This document shows positions 12,536 through 24,178 of a stretch of DNA of 46,222 nucleotides, in pieces (positions within the stretch are counted from its first letter, which is position 1; each line of letters starts with the position of its first letter). A model generated the notes under the pieces. That model was not told where the DNA came from, did no database searches, and saw nothing but the letters and a program-made list of their open reading frames with translations. The stretch lies in the NCBI GenBank assembly GCA_004802725.1, contig SGPM01000221.1:1-46222 (forward strand), read 5' to 3'. The position numbers and the translations under genes were made by a program. This DNA is from Antrodiella citrinella (lineage: Eukaryota > Basidiomycota > Agaricomycetes > Polyporales > Steccherinaceae).

Positions 12536-13560
12536 TCCCACTTTGGTCTCGACCTCGACACGCCTCCGGACTACAGCAGGCAGCAAGGATAATTATTACG
12601 CTACATCCACACTATCTCCAGCAGTGACCGCCGCACGTTGGCGTCGCTGAGCACCGGGTGTGGCGGTGGCGGTGGCGGCAGGTGGTGATGGCGCGGTTTG
12701 CCCGACCGAGAGAAGGGGTTCGACTTGATCTGAAGGCTCCCCCGTGCTGCTCTTCCTTCTGATATGTTTCGCCGCGTTGGGACGGCTCGAGGGTTCGGCA
12801 TGTTCGCTCCCACACCTTCCCCTACCCCACCTGGCCGCCCGTATTCGGTTCCGTGTTTTGGCGCATTGTTTCGTATACCCTCTTATCTTTCTGTGCTAAA
12901 ATTCTCATGTTGTTCGTCCTTTCAAAAAACAGACACTCTATTGTTGTTTCTTTTCATTCTCATCTTTGCATCGTTTTCGTTTTCATTTTCGTTCTCTCTC
13001 TTGTCATTTCCCATCCCATCCATCATCACCCCATCTTACTTATCATCGACCATCATCTCAATCAAGTTCTTCTGCATCTCCCCTTACCGGTCTCACCTCT
13101 TCTGCATCAACCCCTCATCCACTTCCCACCCGACCCATCCCAGCCCTTCAATCAACAACTCATTCCTCATCTTTGCATAATACCTTTCTCCCATTTTCAA
13201 ACGCGTTTCGACTGATCCAGGGTCGTCGTTCCTAGTCGCTCTTCGGTATTTGCTTTCGTAGCTCGTTATTCATTGTCATCATCGTCTCTCTCTGTCCTGC
13301 CTTTGTCTCTGACCTGTCTCACTCGCATAGCATCCCTGTCTGTTCCTGTCTATTGTCGTCGTTATCTCTCTGCTCTCATGTTATACTTAAGTAGCATGCA
13401 CCGTTATCCAATGTCTCTTCAAATTCCTTCTCTTCGACTTGTTCAACACTTAGTCAGTTCGTATTGTAGACTCGTATCAAGCATTATATTTCCAGTACCA
13501 GTATTTGTTTCAACCGGACTTAGTACTTGTACATACCCCAGTGTCTAGACCTCTTGTATG
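12536..13560 (+). other. Pyrimidine-rich 3' flank/UTR of the TEA gene
   Basis: From about 12860 to 13550 the plus strand is strongly C/T-rich (runs of TTTTCATT, TCATCATC and CCCATCC). It therefore has stop-free frames in several phases that encode only Ser/Pro/Leu/Phe-rich strings, and I reject those as proteins. A long 3' UTR or a compositional tract fits better. Confidence 0.4.
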
Positions 13561-16351
13561 CATTTCTACGACTGGAGGACAAAGGAGTGGGTGGGTGTAT
13601 GCGCCGTCTCAACTGAGATTATGACTGCCCGTCATCGGGGACGATCGCGATCATCCGTGGGTGCATACCCACGCAGGGTTCAAAGCACGCTCCGCACTCC
13701 GAGGCCCGACGGCCAAGCAGACGTTCAGAGCGGCGTAAATGGGTGCACTTCGGGCCGCGCCGAAAGAACGGGCACGCTCAATTAACGGTTATTGAATATC
13801 TCGTCGTGCACGCATGGAACGACGGTCTGGAACCTTTCGTTGCTGTTGGGTGCGGGTGACGCGAAGCCTGGGTGGGCAGGGTTGATCGTGGAACACCGGC
13901 TCCGATTGAATACGACCTTCAGTGTGCTAGCGGGGAAGCTTGTAGAACGTCGGTAGGTCACTAGTGCTTTGGTAAGTAAGTGGTGTTTCGTGAGATGGGG
14001 GTGGGGGATGTAACGTTAAATTTGATACGATCGTTAGGCGACTCGCTTAGCACGGACGCAGTACACACACACTCACCTCCCCCCCCACCAAGCACATCAT
14101 AACGAGCGTGGTATCACGCTCCGATATTGAAATCAGACACGATCTAGAGAACAGAAATAGAGAACAAAGGGTAAGTTTGTTCTGTGTTCGAATGGACGTT
14201 TCCGCCCCCGGACGTCCTACTTATCATAGTGCATAGCCCCGGATCATGCGTCCCCATAATGAAAATAAAAACACACAACGTCCAAGGGAGTGGTGTGTCG
14301 TACGTACGCAAGCCCGGATTCCAGAACGTGGGTCAGATGTGTAAATTGAACTTACAGAGGGATGGGTCAGCGATATTGACTGGTCGCGGAGGAGACGCCA
14401 AGTGATATGATGTGAAGACCGTGTCGTGTCGTCCGCGTCAGGCCTCGTGCAACACGATCGACCTGGTGACGATCATGAGATCATCCAGGACGTACACGCC
14501 GCCGCCAGGAGGGACAGCATGACTTCATCCAGCTGCAGCAAGGATGTCGGCATGTGAGGCAAGACACAGGTTGATGCGCCGCAATCACCAGGTTTTGGTG
14601 CACGGTGTGTCCTTATCATCGTTTGCCAAATGCCAGACGAGAGGCTCTAGGTCCAATATTCGCTGCCTATGAACTGCGCGTTTGGCTAGACTCCAAGTCG
14701 ATAGATCCTTGATTCTTGCGACTGTCTTATCGGTCCGGCATCTTCCTCCGAGGGTCAATCGCACAAAAGTGCATCAGGACACACTTTCAAGGTGCGTCCC
14801 CCACTCCGCTTCTGAAGGAGAGGAAATGAATGAAGGCCGGGAACGCGTGACCGAGCAAATATGTACTTACTGGTGAGGTAGGAACCGACCCCGTGTGTTT
14901 TGTGTCCTGTTGTAGATAGACTGAAGTCTACGAAGAACGACCGAGGGCGCCAGATGCTACCAGGTTAGTGTGACTTGTCCCCCCAGCGGAAGAACGGGAG
15001 GACATGTGCTGCTATTGCTGGAATCCCCGAGCGAGGATCTCCGTGCTCGCTGTTCCCGTTCTTCCTATTTGAAAACAAAACAATAGCGGTTCCTCCATGT
15101 CCATGTCACATTCGAATGTCATGTTATTCTTTTCTTGCGCACCCTCCAAGTTGAACACTGGAAACCCAAGCCCGACCCGCTGCACGTGCCGAAAGAAGCG
15201 CGCGCATTCTTGAACGTCGTTAATGAAAAAAGAAGCCCCGCGAAGCATGAGAAAGGTAGAAGAGCGGACGGTTATGGTTTCATTGCTTCCCTCGCGATCG
15301 GATTCCTGGATCTCCATCCTTCTCCCCACACAGGCGTCTCCACCACAACCACGGGAACTTCCGCGGAGAAATTGCACCGGTCCGGGGCAAGTTGAAGCTG
15401 GTAGGCCAAAAAATTCAGACACATACGTCGTAGACCGAAAAACAATCTATAACCAATATGTAGAGCAGTGAGCGTGTATAGTGAAAGACACGGAACATAT
15501 ACCACAAGCACAAAGGAACAACAGCTGTAAATGCATTCATTCACGAGCTGGAAGTAACCATATCGCGCAATTCAGGAGTCTGAACCAACAAGACTGCTGT
15601 CGTGCTGGCCTGGCCCTACCACACTCACTGACGGAGGGACGTGGGACGTGAGGTGAAATGAGAGCCAGTCGCTGGGCTTGATTGTGCCGGAGATACGCGT
15701 CGAGGTGACGAGGGAAGTACCCAGCACTGTGCAACTCTCGAACGCGTCATCGTCGAACCGTGTGCTGCGGAGCGAGCTACACGTTGCAAGGAGTCTTGTA
15801 TGGATGGTCCGAGAGTCTGTGGACTTCATGCCGTTCAGTCTTCTGCGTTGGGCCGACTGGCACAGCGAAAGAGTTGGACGCTTTTCACCTTGCTTCGAGT
15901 TCACAGTTCGGCATGAATCCTGGCAGAAGCCTGCAAAGAAACGATTATTCTGTATTCTTGTGAAGTTCACGTCGTATGATGCTCACCTTTCGACCAGTGT
16001 AACCATGTATGTTGGAACACAGAGACCTCGGGAAAGATCTGTCAGTGTCATGGGTGTTCCCTGTTCAAAATGACGCTGACAAGCAGCATAGGGACTCAAG
16101 TGAGCAGGACATTGATACAGGGCAATGGACCAATTCAACCGAGCACGATACACTGTGACGGGTTGTCAGGGCGTTTTCTCGGACGACGTACCCGCGCCCA
16201 CTGGTACCCGTTCCAGACATGAACTGCTGCCCATGCCGGTGCACTCGATTTGCTGTCACATGCTTGGGACGTACAACGAGAGGCGCCTCGATGACCTCGC
16301 CTGCCCTAAATCGGGTATGCACGGGCGTTGGTGGCTCCGCGAGTCGTAGTC
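13561..16351. other. No recognisable gene
   Basis: Overlapping ORFs occur on both strands (for example 15012-15422 and 15572-15970 minus, 15678-16073 plus), none with a domain. The minus-strand ORF at 15012-15422 has a fairly protein-like middle but no support from splice structure or family. A C-run lies near 14080-14090. Confidence 0.35.
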
Positions 16352-18397
16352 ATGTCTACCGTCCAGCGAAGATTTATAGCTGCGTCCTGCAGGTGCTCGA
16401 CCCTCCAACAGTCAGATCAATGTCTACTCCCGCTGCCACCGCTTCCTCCCAGAATGTCCTTCTCCCCCTCATCCCCGAGCTCACCAAAGCGACAAGGGCG
16501 TGTTCTACCGGTGAGTCCATTTGACACCGTTCATCTCCTTATGCCAGTTCTCATTGTTTTTGTCTTTCGTAGCGCTTGGGGTTGGCTGTACGAGCATCAT
16601 CCTCGTACCGCTATCCAGAATCTCCATCTCCTGGTCAAGCCGGTTTGCAAAATCGATCGAGCTGGTCACCTTGCGCCTCATGGGTACTGGAAGGACCTCC
16701 TCAATCTCGTATGTCTCGTCGCACTGGACCAAATCAAGGACCGGTGGCCTACATTCCTTCACAGTCGCGTGAATTACGCAGACCACGAGTCGAGGGACGA
16801 GACACCCAAGCTCAAGCAGAAGCGTGCACCGGAGGAGGTCCTTGCCACTGTTGCGAGGGAGCGTGCGGAAGCGAAGGAACGTAGGGCGGAGCGACACCGC
16901 GAGCTTCACCGGAACATCTCGCAGAAACTCGAATCTGACCCCCGTTTCCGCGCTCTCTATATCGCTGTCGCTCGTCTCTTTGCCGATCAGCTCGTCGCCG
17001 ATATCCAGACTCTCGACAAACTTGATGCCCTCCCCTCTGGTCCCGAGTTCAAGGAAGAGCGTGCCGCTTTGGCGCATATGGTCTCTTTTGCCGGAAAATG
17101 GGCCCCGACGCCTGGTTGTACGCACGACAGGCACTCCAACATGGGAACCGCGATCTCCACGCTCCTTCACTTCTCATCCATGACCTTCGCTCCGAACGGT
17201 GTAACCATCTCCGCCGGTTCCACTACGCCTGTTCCTCCTGCTGAAGCTCACATCCTCCGCTCATTCTACCAACGCTGGGTCCTCCGTCCTCTTCGTGCGC
17301 ATTTATGCTGTCCAGAGCCTCTCATGGCTGCCAACAGATGGAAGGAGATCAAGTACACTCGTGTCCCATCCCTTGCCATGAAACAGAACATAACGCAATT
17401 CTACTTGCACGATCCCGAGGGCTTCGAGGCGTACCTGGAGAGCGTGGAGAAGGGGAAGAAGTCGATCAGCGGAGCGACGTTGTTGCCTCATGACATCCTC
17501 CGGGACGCGATGCAGTATCACAGCGGTCCTGCGATGCTGCGTGAGGGGAGTGTCAAGCCGCACGACATGAAGAAGATCGCGGAGTCGCGGAAGAAGCTCG
17601 TTGAGGTGAAGTCCCGCGCGACGGAGGCGCAGTGGAAGACGATGCTCGCGCGCGTGAAGGAGGCTGGCCGACTGGAGAACTCTCTGGCTATCTGCGACGT
17701 TTCTGGCTCTATGGGAGCTCTCGACTCATCTTTCTATGATGGCCGACATGTGGACCCGATCTTTCCTGCGGTCGCCCTTTCCATCGTCCTCGCCCAGGTC
17801 GCGTCTCCGCCTTTCAACGGTGGTTTCATCACGTTTTCGGAGAGGCCCGAGTTCATCAAGCTCGACACCAGCCAGACCTTGGGGGAGATGGCGGCGCAGT
17901 TGGTCGGCACCGCGTGGGGCATGAACACGGACTTTGACGCTGTCTTCCTGGACCTCTTGCTCCCGCTCGCCAAGGAGCACCAGCTCAAGCCGGAGGACAT
18001 GGTCAAGCGTCTCTTCGTGTTCTCCGACATGCAGTTCGACGAGTCGCGTGGGGATACCCGGTCGGGGGATGCCTGGGAGACGAACCACGACGTCATCGAG
18101 CGGGCGTACAGGGAGGCGGGATACGAGGTGCCGGAGATCGTGTATTGGAACTTGGCGGGATCGGTGACGACAACGCCGGTCCTCGCGGAGAAGCAGGGCG
18201 TTGCGTTGATGAGTGGGTTCTCGCCGAACATGATGAAGGTGTTCATGGGTGAGGAGGACGAGGACGCGGACTGGGAGGATGTTGGTGAGAGGAAGGACCG
18301 GAAGGAGGAGGAGGAGAAGGTGCCGCTCACTCCGAGGGAGGTCATGATGAAGTCTCTCGGGAAGGAGAGCTTTAGTGGATTGGTTGTCGTGGACTGA
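16352..18397 (+). CDS. DUF2828 protein with vWA-like C-terminal domain; 5' end broken
   Basis: Uncharacterised DUF2828 family, common in fungi; its C-terminal part folds like a von Willebrand A domain, and the cellular role is unknown. Family-like sequence starts at 16574 (AWGWLYEHHPRTAIQNLHLL, then HGYWKDLLNL) and runs unbroken to the stop at 18395-18397, about 607 codons. A MIDAS metal-binding motif is at 17693 on (CDVSGSMG), with the later GMNTDFDAVF and VFSDMQFD segments in the expected order; the C-terminus is acidic. Members normally have roughly 100 more N-terminal residues. Here an apparent intron at 16511-16572 joins FYR to AWGWLY, but the frame giving FYR has no start upstream, while the frame with a family-like N-terminus (ATG 16420, LLPLIPELTKA) is out of phase. 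The only uninterrupted frame to an ATG is from 16352 and reads through the intron. It may be a pseudogene or an N-terminally shortened gene. Confidence 0.75.
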   Translation: MSTVQRRFIAASCRCSTLQQSDQCLLPLPPLPPRMSFSPSSPSSPKRQGRVLPVSPFDTVHLLMPVLIVFVFRSAWGWLYEHHPRTAIQNLHLLVKPVCKIDRAGHLAPHGYWKDLLNLVCLVALDQIKDRWPTFLHSRVNYADHESRDETPKLKQKRAPEEVLATVARERAEAKERRAERHRELHRNISQKLESDPRFRALYIAVARLFADQLVADIQTLDKLDALPSGPEFKEERAALAHMVSFAGKWAPTPGCTHDRHSNMGTAISTLLHFSSMTFAPNGVTISAGSTTPVPPAEAHILRSFYQRWVLRPLRAHLCCPEPLMAANRWKEIKYTRVPSLAMKQNITQFYLHDPEGFEAYLESVEKGKKSISGATLLPHDILRDAMQYHSGPAMLREGSVKPHDMKKIAESRKKLVEVKSRATEAQWKTMLARVKEAGRLENSLAICDVSGSMGALDSSFYDGRHVDPIFPAVALSIVLAQVASPPFNGGFITFSERPEFIKLDTSQTLGEMAAQLVGTAWGMNTDFDAVFLDLLLPLAKEHQLKPEDMVKRLFVFSDMQFDESRGDTRSGDAWETNHDVIERAYREAGYEVPEIVYWNLAGSVTTTPVLAEKQGVALMSGFSPNMMKVFMGEEDEDADWEDVGERKDRKEEEEKVPLTPREVMMKSLGKESFSGLVVVD

Positions 18398-18781
18398 TTG
18401 TTCATTCTCTCAAGTATTTTATTTTGCATTTGCTCGCGCTTCATCCCAACCCCCATTCATCTGTATTCTTAGTATCAACCCCCCGCATATTTGTATCATA
18501 GTCACCACAACTCACGTTTTGGTATTGTCCATGTCTCAAACTATTGTTACTATACCCTACTTTACTTGAAAATCAGTGTGTGCATTCATGACGTAAGCCA
18601 ACGGTATCAAACATCGTGATCGAGGACTCGGAGTAGACATCACGCCCTCTCATCCGAACCATCACCCGCGGTTTGCCACAGTTCAATGCTGTTCAACGAC
18701 TCAAAGCACTATAACGGTCTGTTATCTCTGAATATGTATTCTATCTTTTCCTGTGCATATTGATCATGGAACTCTGAAGGC
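18398..18781. other. Intergenic, nothing recognised
   Basis: 3' flank of the DUF2828 gene and upstream sequence of the F-box relic. No RNA gene or ORF of note. Confidence 0.5.
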
Positions 18782-20471
18782 ATGCCAACTCATCGTCTTC
18801 CCAATTGCAAGTCCCGCGCTGCGACGTCGCTGAAAGCAGGTCGTCATCATGAACGACTACTAGGCAGCCGTCGTTACCATCTGAACACATTCTCCTCCAT
18901 CAACGCACGTCTTCCGCCTGAGCCTGATGTTCTTAGAAATACTGCTACTCGCAGTCGCGGACCATCATCGCGTCTCCCTGACAACTTGTAAACCCGGCGC
19001 CGTACTGGCTTCGCTATACGCGCACGTCTGCGGACATCGGAGGGCCATCGCACGCCATTTGGTCCTGGATTATCCTCGACCGGACATCTCGCGAGTCAGC
19101 ATGTTGGCTATTCCGTTCCCGACATGCACCACTTACTGTGACCGATACTCGGTGGGACCTGTGGACAACGTGGCGTATTGATTGCAGAAGACTGTTCTAG
19201 ACTCTAGATGAGCTGCCTCGCATCCAGCGTCTTACTCTTCTATCTGGACCCGGGCCTGGCAGCATATCGTTGCACTCCCCAACGTCATTCTCCGCGCCTT
19301 GACGTTGGCAGGACCGATGGGTCGCATAGGTCCCGATGTCGCTTAGAACACTCAATTATCCTCCCTACAAATGTTGCGTGGCGAGGATACCCTCTTCTCG
19401 CTCAAATCCCATGCATATTTGCTTGTTCCAACCCTCACCCACTTCTCCCTCTCCTGTCGCTGGCAATGTGACCCTTGGGAACTTGAAGAGTCACCCAAGA
19501 CGTTGCTCGTTGCGCTGTGCGGACTTCCTCTCCTTCGTTGGCATTCTTTGACGACAATTGGAATCCTGCAGTCGACGTCACGGAAAGATTACCCAGGGTA
19601 GTGTTACCTCACCTGGAGCACCTCGAGGTTCATAGCGGCCCAGGTAGACCTTGGGCGGAGGTGCTCAAACATTGGGAGTTCGTGGTGTGATGACCGCGGT
19701 TTGCGTGATCACATACTACCTTTCGCTTCATCCGTACTCCTCGAGAAATACCGCGGGTCCTTACCTACGGATATCCCCCCTCGCTTTCATCTGTCGCATC
19801 TTTCGTGCAACAATACTATATGCTGTACTGCAATCGCATCATTGGACAATATGCGATCAACATCTGGAGAAGTCCTGCGCACCTCGTCTTCTTCGGCGCA
19901 CACTCACCAGAGTTCGTTTCTAGCCTTCGCTCTGAGCTTTCAGTCCAATCGCGTGGAACCAGTGGATTGGCTTCGCTCGTTCATCCATACCTTATCTGGG
20001 ACGCAAGCCGCTGACGTCAATACTCTGCTTCTCCGCCGCTATAGTGTACCTTTGCAGGGCAACCCTGGACCCGAGGAAGTTGAACATCTCAAACACGTCA
20101 AGACTCTGTACTTGCACGCGGATCACACAGAGTCTTCCATAATGACAATTGCACCAACAATCAACAATCCGAACACTCGACAATAACGCATCTCCTAGGT
20201 CCGATGCGATCACGATTCGAGCTCTACCATCGGACAATGCGCGATGCGCTTCCCCTGCCCCAGGACGTTAGTACATCGGTTCGACGCTCAATTCTGGGAT
20301 ACAAACAACGAGGCACGCTTGAGGGATCTATGGCCATATCCGACGGATATGATGGACGTGCTCCGGAAGCTTGTACCCCAGGTCTCTGAGCATGTGCTGA
20401 AGGCATACGCGACGGCGGATGGATTTTTCGAGCGACTGTTGGATCTACTCCGTCGGTACACCGCGTCTTAG
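18782..20471 (+). pseudogene. F-box/LRR-type protein relic, heavily decayed (tandem copy 1)
   Basis: Scattered in-frame blocks match the relic next door (20891-22629) in order. The N-terminus at 18782 (SLKAGRHHERLLGSRRYHLN, then TFSSINARLPPE) parallels its neighbour's ATLKAVHRYERLLHSLRLHLN and SVNTRLPPEIFSDILL. A middle block near 19430 (LLVPTLTHFSLS, ESPKTLLVALCGLPLL) parallels LLQPTLTHLFLSN and ESPITLLEALRGLPLL. The end (20244-20471) resembles the tail of such proteins. F-box proteins recruit substrates to SCF ubiquitin ligases. After the LPPE at the start of the F-box the frame is lost, and many stops and shifts follow, so this is not expressed as a full protein. Confidence 0.75.
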
Positions 20472-20890
20472 CCTCACTTTTCTCTTGCCTCCGGAAGGAG
20501 GTTCACGACGATGTCGTACGTATTGAGCCGCTTTCAACGCGAAGGATTCGAATTTATGAATTTTTGTTGCGTACTTCAATCATAGCTATTTAGCGATACT
20601 TTGTGGATATTCGGGTCTCATCTAATCCATCACGGGCGCTTGACCACTTGTTTTCGACGTTTGAGTACCACTCCATATCCTCCCCATAGTCCCCAGCTTC
20701 CTGCATACTTTAGGCTCTGTTCTGAAACGCCCATTCTGCCCTTGACTTCTCGTTGCCAGTGATTGATCGCCCAGAACAAGCGAAACCAATACAACAGGGC
20801 AACATACAATTCGCTCAACACAGTGAGTATCTCTCAAGTTGGGTGTCTGACGCTGATGGAGGAAATTCATCTCAATGTAGATCTTGGAGG

Positions 20891-22629
20891 ATGCCACTTC
20901 CGCAATTCCCAAAGTCCAGAGCTGCGACGCTGAAAGCGGTCCACCGTTACGAACGGCTGTTGCATAGCCTCCGTCTCCATCTAAACACATTTTCCTCCGT
21001 CAACACTCGTCTTCCGCCTGAGATTTTTTCCGACATTTTGCTGCGACTGGTTGAGGATCACATTCAGAACTCGAAGCATTCGTACGGTTGGCTTCGTTAC
21101 ACGCATGTCTGTAAACATTGGAGGACGATCGCGCTTCAATGCGCTCCACTCTGGTCCTTCATCATCCAACCTACGACCACGCGAGGGCGAGGCGCAGTAG
21201 TGCGCAGGATGTTGTCACTCTCGCGGCAGTCGCCTCTTACCGTGGTTCTGTAAAGACAGGCGTTCGGTCGCTGGTTGGAGAGTTCAATTGGTGAACTCCA
21301 ACGGATTCGAAGTTTGACAATGGTGGCGGACCTTTTCGCGCTCGGAACGTCTCGCACTTCCACCCGGACGGCGTGCCCGCAATCCTGAAGTTACAGTGAT
21401 CCCCCTTCAGAACGCGCCATTCCTTCGTACATTGACGATCCTGGGTCCGATCAAATGGGTACCTACGATTGGCTATGCCCAACTTCCGTCTCTCCGGGAG
21501 CTCAGCTTTCATCGGTTCTCGTTCCAAACTTCTGCATACCTGCTTCAACCGACGCTCACTCACCTCTTCCTCTCCAACTGGGGCAGAGAGGAATCACCAA
21601 TCACATTACTCGAGGCCTTACGCGGACTGCCACTCCTCCAGTCGCTCAGTCTCTCAAACGACTGGCATCCCCTTGTCGTACCGGCCGATGCTTGGTTCAG
21701 CGTCAAGCTGCCTCATCTATGTGCCTGGGAGATAGAGACCGAGCTTAGCGGTCCATGGACAAGACTACTCAAACAGCTGATTTGTGCAAGGATAGTTCGG
21801 ACACGGTTGTCGTTTTCGTCTATAGCCATGGACATGATTTCTTTCCTCTCAACCAGACTCGTCGAGAATTTCGAGTCCAACACCATTTCCCTCAGGACAC
21901 CTCCCTCAGTTGCATCTCTGGTCATTCACGATGTCACGGACCTCGTTAAATGTATCGTGCAAATCTGGCATGGTACCTCCGGTGTGGACAATCCGTCATA
22001 CTTGCATGAACCACCAGTCTTTTCTCTCACCTTCTCCTCGAGGGACGTCGCACCATCTAGGTACCTCCTCCATCAGTCGATTGGGTCAGAGAATGTTGCT
22101 ATTCGCATTCTTCAATCTCTCCTCGTTACTCGCACTCGAGTCTGCCGCAGAGTGGGCCGACTTGTTTCAAGCTATGAAACAAGTTGAGACGTTGTACGTG
22201 GACCACATGGTATTCGGCACTGGTCAACTATCACTTGCGCCTGCTCAACGTATCGACAACGATTATCCGCCCAATTTCGGTGACCCACAGTCTGATTTCA
22301 TTATACCCTTCCCTAAACTCCGAACTCTCGTGCATAGATGTTCCGGCTCGCGAGGTCCCAACGAAGACCACAAACCGCCAGCTTCGTACTGGGAACCACT
22401 CCAAGCTTCGCTGCTCGTGCGTATGCAACATGGATGCCCAGTCGACAATGTTCTTCTTCTGGTCGATGACGGTCGCCGATTTTCTGCGGACACGCTTGAC
22501 GGGTTCAAGAAGGTCGTGACTGGGGCAGTCATTGAGCATGATTTGAACGGTTTACAAGTTCAGAGAGGTTGGACGCACTCGCGCTGGGCGAGCACATTGC
22601 TTGAGGTGCTCCGCTGTTACGACTTATGA
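20891..22629 (+). pseudogene. F-box/LRR-type protein with stop and two frameshifts (tandem copy 2)
   Basis: The start at 20891 leads into a good F-box (residues about 38-80: TRLPPEIFSDILLRL, WLRYTHVCKHWRTIALQCAP, LWSF). The frame stops at 21251-21253 (TAA) just after SPLTVVL but carries on sensibly in the same phase (IGELQRIRSLTMVADLF). It shifts phase near 21350-21380 into a 240-codon leucine-rich stretch (LPSLRELSFHRFSF, LLEALRGLPLLQSLSLS), and shifts again near 22120 into the C-terminal part (SAAEWADLFQAMKQVETLYV) that stops at 22627-22629. No splice sites explain these breaks. The rebuilt length of about 570 residues suits an Agaricomycete F-box protein, so it is a fairly recent pseudogene unless the breaks are sequencing errors. 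Confidence 0.8.
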
Positions 22630-23180
22630 TGTGAGTACAAGTGACATTACGGGAAAGAGTCAGATGAATTCTGACTTGTCAGTTTTCCGGTAATAGAGAG
22701 GATCAGTTGGTTTTGCTATTACTCTCAACGTTCACGCCCGTAGACACGGGTCAGACTGTGAGGGAATGTATGTCGTTTGCTCAAGCTCGCACTGTAATTA
22801 ACACGCCGCGGTGATAGCGAAAGTTATGAACAAAAGTTCACTCACAGCACCTAGAACATTGGCGGCTGAAGATTTTCTCGATTATGACATGAGTCGCTGC
22901 CGGGCTACCAGGAGTAACATCCGAGTCGTGCAGCTTGAAGCCATAATTTAAAGCACCGACCCACTATAACTTCGCCCGAAAATCCACTCAACGGTAGGAT
23001 AGGCTAAGACGTCAAGGTAAAATGGTGTTGCGCGATCTATCTGTATTTCATTTGCACCACCTTTTCCTACCGACCACGACGGTTTGGAGAGTCTTTGCGA
23101 CATATAGGCTGATCATGATTGGACGCCGTCTAATTGGGGTCGCCGCTCTACGAGACTGCTAAAGCCTTCCTTGTCTGTAT
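22630..23180. other. Intergenic, nothing recognised
   Basis: Short ORFs only. It forms the upstream flank of the tRNA-Leu gene. Confidence 0.5.
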
Positions 23181-23283
23181 GGTTAGATGGCCGAGCGGTC
23201 TAAGGCGCCAGACTAAGGACCATGACTGATGCAGTCACGTGATCTGGTCCGAAAGGGCGTGGGTTCGAATCCCACTCTAATCA
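23181..23283 (+). tRNA. tRNA-Leu (anticodon AAG) with a 23-nt intron
   Basis: The sequence folds as a class II tRNA: acceptor stem GGTTAGA with TCTAATC (one G-U pair), A-box TGGCCGAGCGG, anticodon stem CCAGA/TCTGG, anticodon AAG at 23215-23217 preceded by the invariant T, a long variable arm, T-arm GTGGG-TTCGAAT-CCCAC, and discriminator A at 23283. The intron, about 23219-23241, follows the base 3' of the anticodon, the canonical position for nuclear tRNA introns. It would decode CTT, and CTC by inosine at the wobble position. The CCA end is not encoded, as normal for eukaryotes. Confidence 0.93.
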
Positions 23284-23288
23284 TTTCC

Positions 23289-23293
23289 TTTTT
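23289..23293 (+). terminator. RNA polymerase III terminator of tRNA-Leu
   Basis: A T5 run begins 6 bases after the tRNA 3' end, as expected for Pol III termination. Confidence 0.7.
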
Positions 23294-24079
23294 GCATCGC
23301 TTATCATTTTAGCTATCGCCCTCCCGCTTTTCTTGGCTCACATCTCCACTGAAACGCCAGTCACTCACAACTTGCGCTGTACCAGGAACCGTGAAGTGTC
23401 TACATGCGCGTTACTTTGATGCTCAAGTGCCCAGCAAAATCATGATGCTCCTCACCTCCGTGTCAATCTCATCTCGCAGAGCCCATCAGGGATTCACAGC
23501 TATTTAAAGCCTAATCACTCACGGTGAGCATCTTGTCTTCACATTGGTTGTTTGTGTCCGACTCTTCGCTGACTTGTGACGGTGCTTGTCACTTCCAGTC
23601 GACGCTTCAACCAGACACAGGTTGACATGGCAACGTCCCTACACAGCGGGATGGATGTTTTCAGTGGTCTTCCAATGCCATGCAAGATATAGGACCCGTC
23701 ACACCGCCTTTCAAAAGAAAGGAGAGCGCACCATGCGCGTGAATAGTATGTAGGTTTCGTAATCTATCAGTGCTCTCGACATCTCTCCAGAGCTAGTCCA
23801 TTCAACGCAGCCACGTGTGTCTCCTCGCAGTATATGTATTGGTGCACTGCATCCGACGATTTGATCGTTGTTTCACATACCAAACTGCGGAATATTGGCT
23901 TGGCTTTGACTCCCACTTGAGAGAGTTCAAACTTGGTTCAAACTTTGACGTATGTGTACCGCCGGCCGGCTTTTGGACTTTTTCGCATTGTATTGACAGC
24001 TCACCCTTGATCGGCGTATTCGTCAGGATGTCAATGGAGTCTTCACCGCCGAGGTATTTGCATCTTGAGGTGCTGTCAG
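23294..24079. other. Intergenic; an orphan TATA-like site, no gene seen
   Basis: TATTTAAA at 23511-23518 could be a promoter element, but the only ATG frame soon after it (23628) stops after about 21 codons. Minus-strand ORF 23802-24161 shows no domain. Confidence 0.35.
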
Positions 24080-24087
24080 TATAAATA
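24080..24087 (+). promoter_or_regulatory. TATA box of the membrane-protein gene
   Basis: TATAAATA lies 99 bases upstream of the start codon at 24179. Confidence 0.55.
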
Positions 24088-24178
24088 CAATCACTGACGG
24101 GGAGGATGGTGTACCAACCCTCGCTTCCCCCGCCCCGCGGATGCATCCCTGTCCCGCGCATCGGGTAGATTTCTCAAC

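Noticed and set aside
12764..13235. Overlapping plus-strand ORFs of 89-138 codons after the TEA gene
   Set aside because: All three phases are open because the tract is C/T-rich; the translations are Ser/Phe/Leu/Pro strings.
16420..16772. DUF2828 model starting at ATG 16420 with intron 16511-16572 removed
   Set aside because: Splicing puts exon 2 in the wrong phase, and the frame stops at 16772, losing the intact domain.
17734..18456. 240-codon minus-strand ORF opposite the DUF2828 gene
   Set aside because: Antisense shadow of a strongly coding region with the intact vWA-like domain on the plus strand.
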